DNA of 64,000 nucleotides from Lytechinus pictus (lineage: Eukaryota; Echinodermata; Echinoidea; Temnopleuroida; Toxopneustidae). The notes under the pieces were generated by a model. That model ran no database searches. It was given only the letters and a program-made list of their open reading frames with translations, and was not told the DNA's origin. Shown here piece after piece: positions 46,501-48,900 of this stretch (within the stretch, counting starts at the first letter, position 1; every line of letters begins with the position of its first letter). The DNA lies in assembly GCF_037042905.1 (NCBI RefSeq), contig NC_087247.1, positions 35,729,420-35,793,419 on the forward strand, read 5' to 3'. The translations under genes and the position numbers were made by a program.

Positions 46501-47543
46501 CTACTCTTCATGATAACAACTATTTTCTTCATTTTATTTGTTTCAGAACATCCCTAAGAATTTTTATTTCAAAATCAGCTTTTTAGGTGTTTAAGAAATA
46601 TCCTTTAAAAAAGATCAGTCAACATGTTATGCGTTGATATTATTTGTAAATAATGCCTCAGTGTTTCAAGGATTGCATTTGCCGTAGGTAGTATTTTACC
46701 GGAAGCTGATTACTATTTCATTATAGCTTCCGATGAAACAAAGAAGAAGATGTACAGCTGTATCCTTGTAGTAGGAGGAGGAGTGGCTTTGTTTCAAGGA
46801 GCAGCTGAGATGCTGCAACAGAGAATCCAAACCAAGATGCCTCCTTCATTCAGGAGAGCCGTGGATAGAGTGGAGGTCATATGCAAATCAAAGGTCGGTC
46901 TTTACCCGTTTCCTGTCCAAGGTCTCAGATATTTTTCATTTAATTTCCTCATCAATTCATTCAAGATCATTAAAATGTCATCCAACAACTTACTGTACCA
47001 AGACAGAGTTAAGGCATACAGCCAAATATATTTCATTTCACAGTTGCTTAAACTTTGGAACTCTTTATCAAGTGCTCTGTGTTCTTAGGATGATCCTGAA
47101 CTTTTCAAGACCAACCTTGAAATGTATTTATTCAATGATTTTTTGAAGTATCTTTTCTAGATTAGTCACATACAGGTAATTAATTGCCTCATGTTAAAAA
47201 ATATGAAGAAAAAGAAGAAATGTGTACATTACATGTGACTCTCAACACATGAAATATATTTCTGATGTTTTGATGATTCTAATAATTGTTAGGCATTCAC
47301 TTTTTATAGGTGCATCATAATCAAGATTTCGCATTCCCTAAAAGAGACAGTTTCTTGCACAATTCAACTTTATGACTATGGTTTATGTTCATCCTGTAGG
47401 AACAAGATCCGCGGGTGACTTGTTGGAAAGGAGGGGCTGTACTGAGTTATCTTGACACCACTCAAGAATTATGGATTAGCAGGACTGAATGGGAGCGCGA
47501 AGGACTCAAGCTTTTAAGAGAACGGTCACCGTTTGTTTGGTGA
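1591..47543 (+). CDS. ACTR8: ACTR8, actin-related protein 8 (INO80 complex), N-terminus missing
   Basis: ACTR8 is a nuclear actin-fold protein of the INO80 chromatin remodeller, where with ARP4 and actin it binds the HSA region of INO80 and contacts nucleosomes or linker DNA (known for the family). Exons: 1591-1761, 4277-4387, 11371-11475, 14606-14779, 17042-17152, 18038-18153, 18760-18913, 22011-22247, 43492-43750, 46727-46893, 47400-47543. Joined, they stay open for 582 residues and a stop, against roughly 620 in vertebrates; about 40-45 N-terminal residues are absent, presumably on an upstream exon. Visible landmarks are VIVIHPGSYWLRIGRASD near the start (phosphate-1 region), DVGDQKTSVCCVEDG (phosphate-2 region), GDPEDIHDE, ILVVGGG (adenosine motif) and the terminal LRERSPFVW. 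All introns are GT-AG and no frameshift is seen. The 46 kb span comes from transposon-filled introns. ARP8-specific motifs exclude other actin-related proteins. Confidence 0.96.
1762..3376. other. ACTR8 intron 1, AT-rich, no feature recognised
   Basis: The stretch is AT-rich with poly-A runs, for example near 1909-1925, and a short GA repeat near 2250-2275. Open frames here are short and lack codon-like composition. I see no gene or clear transposon terminus. Confidence 0.6.
3377..4150. repeat. Tandem repeat, about 345-350 bp unit, 2+ copies
   Basis: The marker GAATCTGAC recurs near 3380, 3725 and 4071, followed by GGGCA and a CATAAACCACACC-type block (GACGTCATAGGCCACGCCC in the first copy). 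Each unit also carries AAAGGTCA half-sites and AATGTAAGCAATRCAACA. It is non-coding and ends before ACTR8 exon 2. Confidence 0.7.
4277..4387 (+). CDS. ACTR8: ACTR8 exon, residues 58-94
   Basis: It encodes ALKMVEQAIWSRKTSQGHRR, the conserved ARP8 helix with the KMVxQAIWS signature. The acceptor is GCTGTAG and the donor GTAAGA; the exon is phase 0. It is followed by intron sequence containing transposon A from 4855. Confidence 0.95.
4855..7037. mobile_element. Transposon A: CAGGG-ended, non-autonomous, 2183 bp
   Basis: The termini are CAGGGCTCGACACTAGC and its inverted counterpart GTTAGTGTGGAGCCCTG. They are flanked by a 7 bp duplication AGTTATA at 4848-4854 and 7038-7044. The subterminal regions hold repeated GGACCAGTA / TACTGGTCCGACA motifs, about six on the left and four on the right, in both orientations. 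This layout resembles hAT-like elements, whose transposases bind terminal and subterminal repeats (inference). The interior has a block shared with transposon B and a 1.3 kb pyrimidine tract. There is no transposase. Confidence 0.8.
5575..6866. repeat. Pyrimidine-rich (CTTT/CCTT) tract in transposon A
   Basis: There are about 1.3 kb of nearly pure pyrimidine on the + strand, made of interleaved CTTT, CCTT and TTCC units with occasional ATTCATTC, ending in a T run and a G run. Long open frames rich in Phe, Ser and Leu on + and Lys, Glu and Arg on - arise only because stop codons are rare in such sequence. Confidence 0.93.
7435..8216. mobile_element. Foldback element C, two 383 bp inverted arms
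   Basis: Arms 7435-7817 and 7834-8216 are equal in length and nearly identical inverted copies around a 16 bp spacer. They are flanked by TTAA at 7431-7434 and 8217-8220. The terminus is AGGAGAATGAAACCC. Two matching 64-residue open frames, one per strand, are the same arm sequence read twice and not genes. TTAA target sites suggest a piggyBac- or Kolobok-type mobiliser (inference). A single-arm relative lies at 53344-53545. Confidence 0.92.
8745..9935. repeat. Pyrimidine-rich (CTTT/CCTT) tract in transposon B
   Basis: There are about 1.2 kb of almost uninterrupted pyrimidine on + with CTTT and CCTT units and recurrent ATCCATCC. A segment near 9220-9320 is partly repeated near 9530-9630, showing internal duplication. 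Long Phe/Ser/Leu open frames are composition artefacts. Confidence 0.93.
11371..11475 (+). CDS. ACTR8: ACTR8 exon, residues 95-129
   Basis: It encodes 35 residues ending NAEYFIGDQ, equivalent to the variable ARP8 segment that ends in EYLVGEE in vertebrates. The acceptor is TGTATGTAG and the donor GTACAT. A palindromic transposon begins only 28 bp after the donor. Confidence 0.92.
11504..12308. mobile_element. Palindromic mariner-like MITE (family E), 805 bp
   Basis: The ends CAGTGCGTCCCAGAAAAAAC and inverted counterpart (TTTTTTGTGGGACGCACTG) are followed by arms of several hundred bases that mirror each other. Shared marks include AATACAATAGACAAATGACC on the left and its inverse on the right. 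The left flank is TA; the right flank has decayed to CA. The CAGTG start and TA site fit Tc1/mariner (inference). Relatives are at 19930-21829 and about 23340-23394. It lies 28 bp from the exon 3 donor. Confidence 0.8.
12475..12850. repeat. GTCTCACCTG-family repeat, partial copy 2
   Basis: CTCTTAACCAAGATCAAGTT, TTTGAAATATCATCATAACT and, after an inserted element, GCAAGTTTCAGGTCACATGA follow the order seen in the full copy at 24236-25184. Only the first subunit or so is recognisable. Confidence 0.65.
12593..12751. mobile_element. Small MITE with GGCCC...TTCATAAAA termini
   Basis: The left GGCCCATGTCATAAAATG is mirrored by CATTTCATAAAA-type sequence ending GGGGGCCC, with a second inverted pair GATAGCAACTC / GAGTTACCATC inside. 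The flanks are CTA and CTG, a possible decayed 3 bp duplication. Termini resemble the element at 32477-32633. It interrupts copy 2 of the GTCTCACCTG repeat. Confidence 0.65.
13311..13903. mobile_element. TTAA-flanked foldback element D, copy 1
   Basis: TTAA at 13307-13310 and 13904-13907 flank the ends AGGTCAAGTCCACCCC and inverted (GTGGACTTGTCCT). Arms of about 200 bp mirror each other and share CATCAAAATCGGATGTAAAA and AATAAGAAAGTTATGACATT with the copy at 33349-33938. It is non-coding; open frames inside are incidental. Confidence 0.85.
14094..14397 (+). pseudogene. Partial duplicate of ACTR8 exon 4 and its intron (305 bp offset)
   Basis: This copy matches about 14399-14702 almost base for base. 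It contains the same upstream intron, branch and acceptor region, TATTAAG at about 14294-14300, and the first 97 bp of the exon (14301-14397). It stops at ATATCTG and runs into the next copy. With no exon 3' end and no donor it cannot be spliced as a normal internal exon. Few differences, such as ACCTCGAG versus ATCTCGAG, indicate a recent tandem duplication. Confidence 0.93.
14606..14779 (+). CDS. ACTR8: ACTR8 exon, residues 130-187
   Basis: It encodes ALYLENSSDYNVQWPMKHGQ and continues to GIPPEELE; the N-x-x-WP-x-x-x-GQLN pattern is diagnostic of ARP8. The acceptor is TATTAAG and the donor GTAAGC. The first 97 bp and the preceding intron are duplicated immediately upstream; only this downstream copy has the full exon and the donor. 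Confidence 0.95.
14841..15346. mobile_element. TA-flanked MITE, 506 bp
   Basis: The terminus ATGCTGCTATGACGCTTG is mirrored by CAAGTGTCATAGCAGCAT, with TA on both sides (14839-14840, 15347-15348). Internal segments around CGACTAGT and CATGCCATGGCACGAGTGGC form further inverted pairs. The TA target fits Tc1/mariner-type non-autonomous elements. It begins about 60 bp after the exon 4 donor. Confidence 0.8.
15347..16330. other. ACTR8 intron 4, mostly unrecognised
   Basis: It is AT-rich non-coding sequence. The segment from about 16020 to 16160 resembles the AGGTCAAAGGTCACAG-type tandem repeats and has an exact DR1 motif at 16111-16123. Nothing else is recognised. Confidence 0.5.
16331..16808. 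mobile_element. MITE with AGGTGGTTTCA ends, 3 bp ATT duplication
   Basis: The termini AGGTGGTTTCAAACCGCCTC and inverted (GAGGCGGTCTGAAACCACCT) are flanked by ATT at 16328-16330 and 16809-16811. The interior repeats the phrase 'TTTCACACCGCCAAAATACC' in variants, giving a GC-rich, partly self-complementary 478 bp element. A 3 bp duplication fits PIF/Harbinger-like mobilisation, though the usual TWA site is not matched. Confidence 0.85.
17042..17152 (+). CDS. ACTR8: ACTR8 exon, residues 188-224
   Basis: It encodes KYRAILLIPDIYHRPHIKEL and ends IVHQ. The LLIPDIY motif is the conserved core strand and loop of ARP8. The acceptor is ATTTTACAG and the donor GTATGT; the exon is phase 0. Confidence 0.96.
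18038..18153 (+). CDS. ACTR8: ACTR8 exon, residues 225-263 (phosphate-2 region)
   Basis: It encodes ESVCATYGSGL followed by DVGDQKTSVCCVEDG, the phosphate-2 equivalent of actin that is nearly invariant in animal ARP8. The acceptor is TTCTTAAAG; the donor GTACAG splits an arginine codon as AG|G. Open frame upstream of the acceptor is intronic. Confidence 0.96.
18760..18913 (+). CDS. ACTR8: ACTR8 exon, residues 264-314
   Basis: It completes the split arginine, then encodes VCMTYGGKDITRTFTWLLEK and ends LKETFCHLDQ. The YGG-x-D-[IV]-[ST]-R and ETFCHLDQ motifs match ARP8. The acceptor is TTATGCAG and the donor GTACCT. Confidence 0.96.
19018..19200. repeat. Dispersed repeat, second copy of 17220-17400
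   Basis: It contains AAAAAATACACGGGGGCTGG, TCCATTCATTGCAATTTTTA and CCAATGTTGCACATATCAGC. The segment at 17220-17400 carries the same order (AAAATACACAGTGGCTGGGG, GTCCATTCATTACAATGTCA, ATAATGTTGCAGATTTAGGC). Both are in ACTR8 introns, same orientation, clearly diverged. The family is not recognised. Confidence 0.6.
19205..19631. repeat. GTA/GTG trinucleotide microsatellite
   Basis: Over 400 bp of GTA and GTG triplets occur in blocks, including a pure GTG run near 19438-19478 and GTA runs near 19400-19436 and 19530-19562. It ends in a C run, with a smaller AGT cluster near 19780-19815. Poly-Val and poly-Thr open frames here are not genes. Confidence 0.97.
20307..20629. mobile_element. hAT-like MITE, 323 bp, with 8 bp duplication
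   Basis: The ends CAGGCGCATATCCAGG and inverted (CTGGATCCGCCCCTG) are flanked by an exact GCCATGCA at 20299-20306 and 20630-20637. The 8 bp duplication and CAGGSGC terminus fit hAT. The element has long G and C runs just inside both ends and an internal direct repeat of GGGTACGAAATATCCTTAAT about 60 bp apart. Confidence 0.92.
20705..21514. mobile_element. Long inverted-repeat element of unknown family
   Basis: The left AGACCCAGACCGGACCCAAA with ATGAAATTGACAAATCATAT is mirrored by ATTTGTCAATTGCACTTTTG and GGCTCCAGTCT. Deeper, AACAGCTGAGTATTTTGCTT pairs with AGCAAAATACTCAGCTGTCA. Arms of about 300 bp flank a non-coding centre. Exact ends and duplications are uncertain. Confidence 0.6.
22011..22247 (+). 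CDS. ACTR8: ACTR8 exon, residues 315-393
   Basis: It encodes 79 residues including LGDETLQAPMAIFYPQLFG and QGDPEDIHDELY. The LGDExLQAPMA and GDPEDxHDE motifs are ARP8-specific. It ends with a glutamine-rich NQQQQ stretch entering the variable linker. The acceptor is TTCATCAG and the donor GTATGT. The next intron is 21.2 kb. Confidence 0.96.
22248..23930. other. Start of the 21.2 kb ACTR8 intron 8, mostly unrecognised
   Basis: It is AT-rich sequence without codon-like open frames. The segment near 23340-23394, ending TTTTTCTGTGACGCACTG before TA, is the right end of another family E element. Its left end is not obvious, although palindromic relics around 23030-23110 may belong to it. Confidence 0.5.
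23935..24215 (-). repeat. Dispersed, inverted relative of the 391 bp satellite
   Basis: Read on the - strand this contains GGTGGCTAAGGATTGATTCT, CAAATGTCAAATCAAATAAT, GAAGACATAACTTATGATGG and GGCTCTGAAGGCAAGAAAGG, in the order found in the five tandem units at 34366-36340. It comprises about one and a half units. It also holds GCTGTCGATAATGTA (near 24031), which recurs in the perfect palindrome at 34137-34194. Confidence 0.85.
24236..25184. repeat. GTCTCACCTG-family repeat, full copy (949 bp)
   Basis: It begins GTCTCACCTGCATAGCAGAG and ends ATACAGGTGAGAC plus a short tail, so the outer 13 bases are inverted. Inside are about five 160-180 bp subunits, each with CATAACTT, AGTTCATGAAACTTGGACAT, CACTGAACATCCTG and ACATGATCAAGGTCAAAGGTCA. 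Four exact AGGTCAAAGGTCA motifs occur at 24438, 24630, 24793 and 24954. Other copies are at 7147-11095, 12475-12850 and 53061-53130. Confidence 0.9.
25185..27870. repeat. Region with dispersed TGTCGTACGGGACA and GTCCGTCC motifs
   Basis: TGTCGTACGGGACA-like words recur near 25578, 25748, 25969, 26152, 26172, 26190, 27117 and 27285 with decreasing match. GTCCGTCYGTGACA-like words occur near 25482, 27722, 27745, 28531, 28573, 28768 and 30478. Otherwise the sequence is AT-rich and non-coding. I could not place termini, so I describe it only as one or more unclassified repeats. Confidence 0.5.
27872..28350. repeat. GCCCC...GTCCGTCCGTCC tandem-repeat family, copy 1
   Basis: It starts GCCCCACTGTCGAAGTCTCG, a short fold-back with AGGGGGCAT, then CCGTCCGTCCGTCCCCC. 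Three degenerate units of 120-160 bp follow, each with GTATGTAGGTAGATGACACT and AGGTCAAAGGTCACAGCTCA. Exact DR1 motifs are at 28183 and 28321. The better-preserved copy is at 38011-38630. Confidence 0.85.
28794..30333. mobile_element. DNA transposon remnant, 1540 bp, 6 bp TATCTT duplication
   Basis: The ends CAGACCTGCCAACCATTCC and inverted (GAAAGGTTGGCAGGTATG) are flanked by exact TATCTT at 28788-28793 and 30334-30339. The interior is not palindromic. It has an unusually GC-rich patch (about 29480-29600) and ATGGCGGCTGACATCGACTC near 28977. No transposase frame survives. A 6 bp duplication with CAKACCTGCCAACC ends does not let me name a superfamily. Confidence 0.85.
30537..30711. repeat. Small hairpin element, AATAACGCAT ends
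   Basis: AATAACGCAT and ATGCGTTATT bound the element. Inside, GTAAAGTGCAGCGCACTTGA-type sequence pairs with AAGTGTGCGCTGCACTTTAC, and GGTTTCTT / AAGAAACC and GATGCGC / GCGCATC extend the stem toward a GC-rich loop around 30620. Total length is about 175 bp. It could be a tiny MITE or a structured-RNA source; no TSD was found. Confidence 0.65.
31200..32684 (-). pseudogene. Degenerate Crypton tyrosine-recombinase gene
   Basis: The - strand frame 32173-31505 encodes 222 residues of a DUF3504/Crypton-type tyrosine recombinase, related to the domain kept in vertebrate KIAA1958, ZMYM and QRICH1. Visible catalytic residues are R55 (FCNRGRE), Lys near 82-83, H178 and R181 (NHSLRATTI), H204 (SGHKSE) and Y213 (KHYSR). 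Upstream, an N-terminal start MANKSFHVPTDEELAD at 32684 is cut by a 157 bp insertion, then followed by an in-frame stop and at least two frame changes. Downstream, a frame change precedes a tail ending FHFHGCNVNIYN and a stop at 31200. Cryptons excise and insert by site-specific recombination. This copy cannot make a full protein. Confidence 0.88.
32477..32633. mobile_element. 157 bp MITE inserted in the Crypton, CAG duplication
   Basis: The ends GGGACCGTTTCATCAACA and inverted (GTCCTTTCATGAAACGCTCCC) are flanked by CAG at 32474-32476 and 32634-32636. Removing the element and one CAG makes the Crypton codons continuous (ELAD joined to LMGQ). Internal TCTGACAAGTTGTCAGATCT palindromes add secondary structure. 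The 3 bp duplication suggests Harbinger/ISL2EU-like mobilisation (inference). Confidence 0.93.
33349..33938. mobile_element. TTAA-flanked foldback element D, copy 2
   Basis: TTAA at 33345-33348 and 33939-33942 flank AGGACAAGTCCACCCC and inverted (CTGGGGTGGACTTGACCT). The arms contain AGAGAAAAATCAAAC, ATCAAAATCGGATGTAAAAT and AATAAGAAAGTTATGACATT, each present again inverted near the right end. It is 590 bp and non-coding. Confidence 0.9.
33951..34134. mobile_element. Short MITE-like inverted repeat
   Basis: GTAAAGAGACAGTGATT at the left is mirrored by AATCACTGTCCCTAC at the right, with GGAAATTCCGTTTTGT / ACCAAACGGAATTTCTAT pairing inside. It lies directly between element D and the palindrome at 34137. 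No target duplication was identified. Confidence 0.55.
34137..34194. repeat. Perfect 24 bp inverted repeat, 10 bp loop
   Basis: Arms 34137-34160 and 34171-34194 are exact reverse complements around GTACTAGTAG. The arm contains AAGGGCTGTCGATAAT; the GCTGTCGATAATGTA part recurs at the 24.0 kb relative of the 391 bp satellite, which suggests it belongs to the same element family. Confidence 0.95.
34366..36340 (+). repeat. Five tandem 391 bp satellite units
   Basis: TTTGGTATGGCTATTTGG recurs at 34441, 34833, 35225, 35615 and 36007, giving periods of 392, 392, 390 and 392. Units are about 98% alike by eye and alternate slightly: units 3 and 5 share a shortened AATCTCTCC and GAGGTGT. Each junction carries a hairpin, GCAAGGAAGTAGGT-ACTA-ACCTACTTTCTTGC, followed by CCAGTATCCAATACTGG. 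The last unit degrades after a duplicated ACTAACCT. It is non-coding. Confidence 0.97.
36566..36836. mobile_element. MITE with CCCGTCTTACAAAGAGTT ends
   Basis: GGTTCCCGTCTTACAAAGAG followed by TTACGATTGATCC is mirrored by GGATCAATCGCAACTCTTTG and TAAGACGGGGCC. A second inner inverted pair is AATCGTAACTCTATGGAAA / CTTTCCATAGTTGCAATCG. It is about 270 bp and non-coding; the boundary is approximate. Confidence 0.8.
37396..37480. repeat. SINE-tail-like fragment with TAA repeat
   Basis: A (TAA)n run is followed by TTCAATACTTATATAGCGCC and CTCTAAGCGCTTTTCATCAC. The TTATATAGCGCC...AAGCGCTTT pair is a widespread motif of SINE-like repeats in marine animals. No Pol III promoter boxes are seen beside it. 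Confidence 0.5.
38011..38630. repeat. GCCCC...GTCCGTCCGTCC tandem-repeat family, copy 2
   Basis: GCCCCCGCAGACGAAGTCCG folds on GGAGGGGGCAT and is followed by GTCCGTCCGTCC. Four units of about 130-145 bp follow, with GTGTGTAGGTAGATGACACC, AATACAGGCTAAGTTCGAAT and AGGTCAAAGGTCACAGCTCA. Exact DR1 motifs occur at 38183, 38334 and 38464. The LTR element at 38631 is inserted in it; a related fragment continues after the 3' LTR at about 43335. Confidence 0.9.
38631..38811 (+). repeat. 5' LTR
   Basis: It shares GCCATTGTATGATGTGTTAT, CTAGCTAGTTCATTGCCAAA and AATGGTAGGCCCAAATGTAA with the 3' LTR. Differences include an extra TAAA near 38738 and several substitutions, so the insertion is not fresh. The exact first base is uncertain by about 7 bp. 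Confidence 0.88.
39053..39250 (+). mobile_element. tRNA-derived SINE inside the LTR element
   Basis: A tRNA-like head has an A box TAGCTCAGTCGG (39060-39071) and a B box GGTTCGATTCC (39103-39113), so it is a Pol III-type promoter. It does not end as a mature tRNA; it continues into a non-tRNA body (AAGGCATTAATCCTCATAAC, TTAGCGATCAGGT) with a short A-rich end. This layout matches sea-urchin SURF1-type SINEs (from memory). It interrupts the gag-like region. Confidence 0.85.
39271..39798 (+). pseudogene. Acidic gag-like region of the LTR element, frame-disrupted
   Basis: The frame from 39271 to 39717 is strongly acidic (runs such as DDEEDES and EESDIDES). In the +1-shifted frame a tail contains CPLCSSARGNVSYQHHIS followed by CPSC, a Cys2-His-Cys-like cluster that could bind zinc as nucleocapsid motifs do. 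More acidic sequence continues in shifting frames to about 40020. The N-terminal part, starting at an ATG near 38872 (MATAKTSKRS), is separated by a frame change and the SINE. The gag assignment rests on position and composition, not sequence identity. Confidence 0.55.
40026..41201 (+). CDS. Retropepsin-like protein of the LTR element
   Basis: This is an open frame of 391 residues with no start-specific evidence; the frame is open slightly upstream of the first Met. Residues 63-155 match the aspartic-protease pattern of Ty3-type elements: ILVSYISGATRNLI, then VVESLGVEVQAGIPFLEMHD and IRPAKR. The usual Asp of D-[ST]-G-A is Ile here (residue 69), so it is probably inactive unless the sequence is in error. 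The C-terminal part is Pro/Ser/Thr-rich and holds three copies of a 15-residue repeat (KVDGPVVAQPNPTNT). No reverse transcriptase follows; downstream frames to 41536 have no recognisable domain. Confidence 0.75.
   Translation: MSEIDEPPNYLGDTQGCSGISPGSGELHGINYLPLSSNVASSSRVPNRASMTPQVEFSSGNENILVSYISGATRNLIRYSTVCKLGGRIIATKDHTNGASLGSVGETSLVFTIGSSQFLLIGSVVESLGVEVQAGIPFLEMHDVTIRPAKRLICFGNGPALTYAPSLSDCMLRSHTDGEIAPAHERDVFSIGYVTMASNTRLQPSQPNSLALTPDQPADLGGSGQMNSNPLPSDDVMVSPSSEPTAVHFIPKQQLNCLNDVSSQVGTQSTVSSLSVTLFAHLKVDGPVVAQPNPTNTKVDGPVVAQPNPTNTKVDGPGVAQPNPTNTDILTTQGTAHPGASLSSDDPCSYFEPDDQPGSSNRLVPCPTVLDSRSSVHQAQNRILPQSTLPI
40872..41006 (+). repeat. 45 bp minisatellite, three in-frame copies
   Basis: Three copies of a 45 bp unit beginning AAAGTTGATGGCCCGG encode KVDGPVVAQPNPTNT, KVDGPVVAQPNPTNT and KVDGPGVAQPNPTNT. 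The copies are almost identical, so the expansion is recent relative to other decay in the element. Confidence 0.97.
41537..43111 (+). other. Non-coding 3' part of the LTR element
   Basis: About 1.57 kb of T-rich sequence has no open frame of note and ends in the purine tract before the 3' LTR. TGTACAAACGTGTTAGAAAT and a degenerate second copy (TGTACATACATGTAACACAT) near 42900-42990 indicate a small internal duplication. The function is unknown. Confidence 0.7.
43112..43288 (+). repeat. 3' LTR
   Basis: It begins TGTCACGCCATTGTATGATG directly after the polypurine tract and ends CTTACTGTCGCA, giving TG...CA termini. It is 177 bp and mirrors the 5' LTR in order and spacing. Confidence 0.9.
43492..43750 (+). 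CDS. ACTR8: ACTR8 exon, residues 394-480 (linker and LGLDQAILYSIDCC)
   Basis: The first two thirds correspond to the poorly conserved ARP8 insertion and include EEAPPPIISRR. The last third, LDKPLGLDQAILYSIDCC, is strongly conserved. The acceptor is TTTTTTAGCAG, a tandem NAGNAG site; use of the first AG adds one glutamine (start 43489) without changing frame. The donor GTAAGC is phase 1. Confidence 0.93.
43970..44680. repeat. Tandem repeat, about 157 bp unit, four copies
   Basis: CTTGTGAGCGCTCT recurs at 44043, 44200, 44357 and 44510, followed by CAGCTGCATTTCTTCTCTGA and GGTGTGGGCGGAGACATCG, then TTGCCATGGTAACAAGAGTT. The array is headed by ATCCCCTGAACAGAGTTCAG, a short palindrome. More diverged sequence of the same type continues to about 44930. 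It lies in ACTR8 intron 9. Confidence 0.92.
44940..46726. other. Rest of ACTR8 intron 9, mostly unrecognised
   Basis: It is AT-rich, with CAATGACGGATGGTGTAGTG near 44973 and a right-end fragment at about 45290-45420 resembling the 48168-48896 element (GTCGAGGGCGGGGGGG, GTAAGGGTTAA). Nothing else is recognised. Confidence 0.45.
46727..46893 (+). CDS. ACTR8: ACTR8 exon, residues 481-535 (adenosine motif)
   Basis: It encodes SDETKKKMYSCILVVGGGV and KMPPSFRRAVDRVEVICKSK. The ILVVGGG and KMPPSFRR motifs match ARP8. The acceptor is TTATAG. The donor is AAG|GTCGGT, weak at the third intron base, but joining here restores ungapped alignment to the next exon. The frame stays open past the donor for 195 bp into LINE-derived sequence. 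Confidence 0.94.
46975..47160 (+). pseudogene. Tail of a non-LTR retrotransposon reverse transcriptase
   Basis: Translated, this gives YQDRVKAYSQIYFISQLLKL WNSL, an internal stop, then PELFKTNLEMYLF. The pattern R-x-Y ... LWNSL ... FK-x-x-L-x-x-[YF]-LF is the usual C-terminus of CR1/L2/Jockey-type ORF2 proteins (known). Only about 60 residues remain. The fragment is downstream of the ACTR8 exon 10 donor, in frame with the exon until the stop at 47086. Confidence 0.6.
47400..47543 (+). CDS. ACTR8: ACTR8 terminal coding exon
   Basis: It encodes EQDPRVTCWKGGAVLSYLD and ends LLRERSPFVW with a TGA stop at 47541-47543. WKGGAVL and the aromatic terminal FVW are conserved ARP8 features. The acceptor is CATCCTGTAG. 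Confidence 0.96.
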   Translation, partial: EQDPRVTCWKGGAVLSYLDTTQELWISRTEWEREGLKLLRERSPFVW

Positions 47544-48163
47544 TAGACAATTGGACACAATCGCAGATGCTATTGACAAGTATATGGAAGAGAGGCAAAG
47601 TTTGCATTTAGCTTCATTGAATTGAAGTGGAGAACATTGGAAGAAAGAAAGGATGCTGATTAGATCATTCATATGATGCATTCAGAGCTGATAAAATAAT
47701 CAGCCAGGCAGGAGATTGTAAGATTGCCAGGCATGTGTACACTACATGTAAGTATTGGTGGAGATAAGACCAAATGTTTTGGGGTAAGCAGGAGCCTGTA
47801 ATGATGCAGTCTTATATCTGACGTGAGAGACTTAGCTTGCTGCAATGCTTACTTAAATATCTCTGAATGAAAGCCAATGTTTGAGAGCATTGAAATGAGA
47901 CATCCAATGAAAAGTGTTTCAAGTGGAAGCCCAGCCTGATGACAAGATTATTCTGGTAAAAACACAAAAACGAAAGACCATAGTGCTAACAGTTTGATTA
48001 AATCTTTCCATAGATACCGGTAACAAAATAAGGATTTTGTTAAAGCTTGCCCTTATTTGTCCAATTGTGATCATTTTTTCTTTACAAATGTCTTATTAAA
48101 GTTATTAAGGTTTGAGCCATGTTGCAGGTCACATTATTGGATTGTAATATAAAGTGATTGACT
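47544..48163 (+). other. Probable ACTR8 3' UTR
   Basis: This is non-coding sequence after the TGA. I see no exact AATAAA; the variant ATTAAA occurs near 47998 and 48094 and could serve as a polyadenylation signal. The end of the transcript cannot be fixed from sequence. A TTAA-flanked element begins at 48168. Confidence 0.4.
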
Positions 48164-48167
48164 TTAA

Positions 48168-48896
48168 CCCTAAATAGACTGGGCTATTTCAATGCCTAAG
48201 AAGACTTGGGGGGGGGGGGGGGGCTGATTCAGCCCCCCGTATGATCTCGGCCGTTGATCACTCGATCGCGACGAAAATTGGCACACGCGTTACCTATGGC
48301 ATAATCTACAAAACTCTAAGATCAAATTCTGTGAAAAATCTCATTGCTAATTAATTGTGCTAATTTATGCATAAAATCAAAAGTTTGCTCTAATTAACTA
48401 AATATTGCCCCTAACATGCTAATTTTGGTACACAGACTCTTAATAGGGATCTGATCAAATGTATTTTTTTTTTTTAATTCAGCATTACATTTATTTTCTT
48501 GTTTTCTAAATTATGTATTTCTTTGTTTTTCGACTTTTTGTTTTTTATTGTTTTTTCAATGGAAATTGTCGGGGACTTTATTTTTACCATAAATAAGATG
48601 GAATTAATTATCAGAAAGAGGAAAAATAATGATACATTTATGAATTTTGGCTAAAAAACTATTTGCATTAAATTTATACATGAATTCATGTTTTTGAGCA
48701 ATTGTAGGTCTGCATGCACTTTGCGTAATTTCGGAACTGCATACCTGGTGGACGCAATTTTGGTCTCAAAAGTTGCATGAGACTTGAAAGTAAAAAGTCT
48801 GCAAGCGACGCAGTCAAAAAAATGTTGCGTGGCGGATTTATTGTGACAAATGTCGAGGGGGCTGAATCAGCCCCCCCCCCCACAGTCTTCTTAGGG
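48168..48896. mobile_element. TTAA-flanked element with poly-G/poly-C subtermini
   Basis: TTAA at 48164-48167 and 48897-48900 flank CCCTAAATAGACTGGG and inverted (CACAGTCTTCTTAGGG). Near both ends a G or C run adjoins GCTGATTCAGCCCCC, itself a short palindrome, in inverted orientation. The non-palindromic interior includes CTCGATCGCGACGAAAATTG. A right-end relative is at about 45290-45420. No coding sequence is present. Confidence 0.8.
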
Positions 48897-48900
48897 TTAA

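Noticed and set aside
46750..47088. A single 112-residue ACTR8-related gene
   Set aside because: The first 48 residues are ACTR8 exon 10; the rest is read-through past its donor into a LINE remnant.
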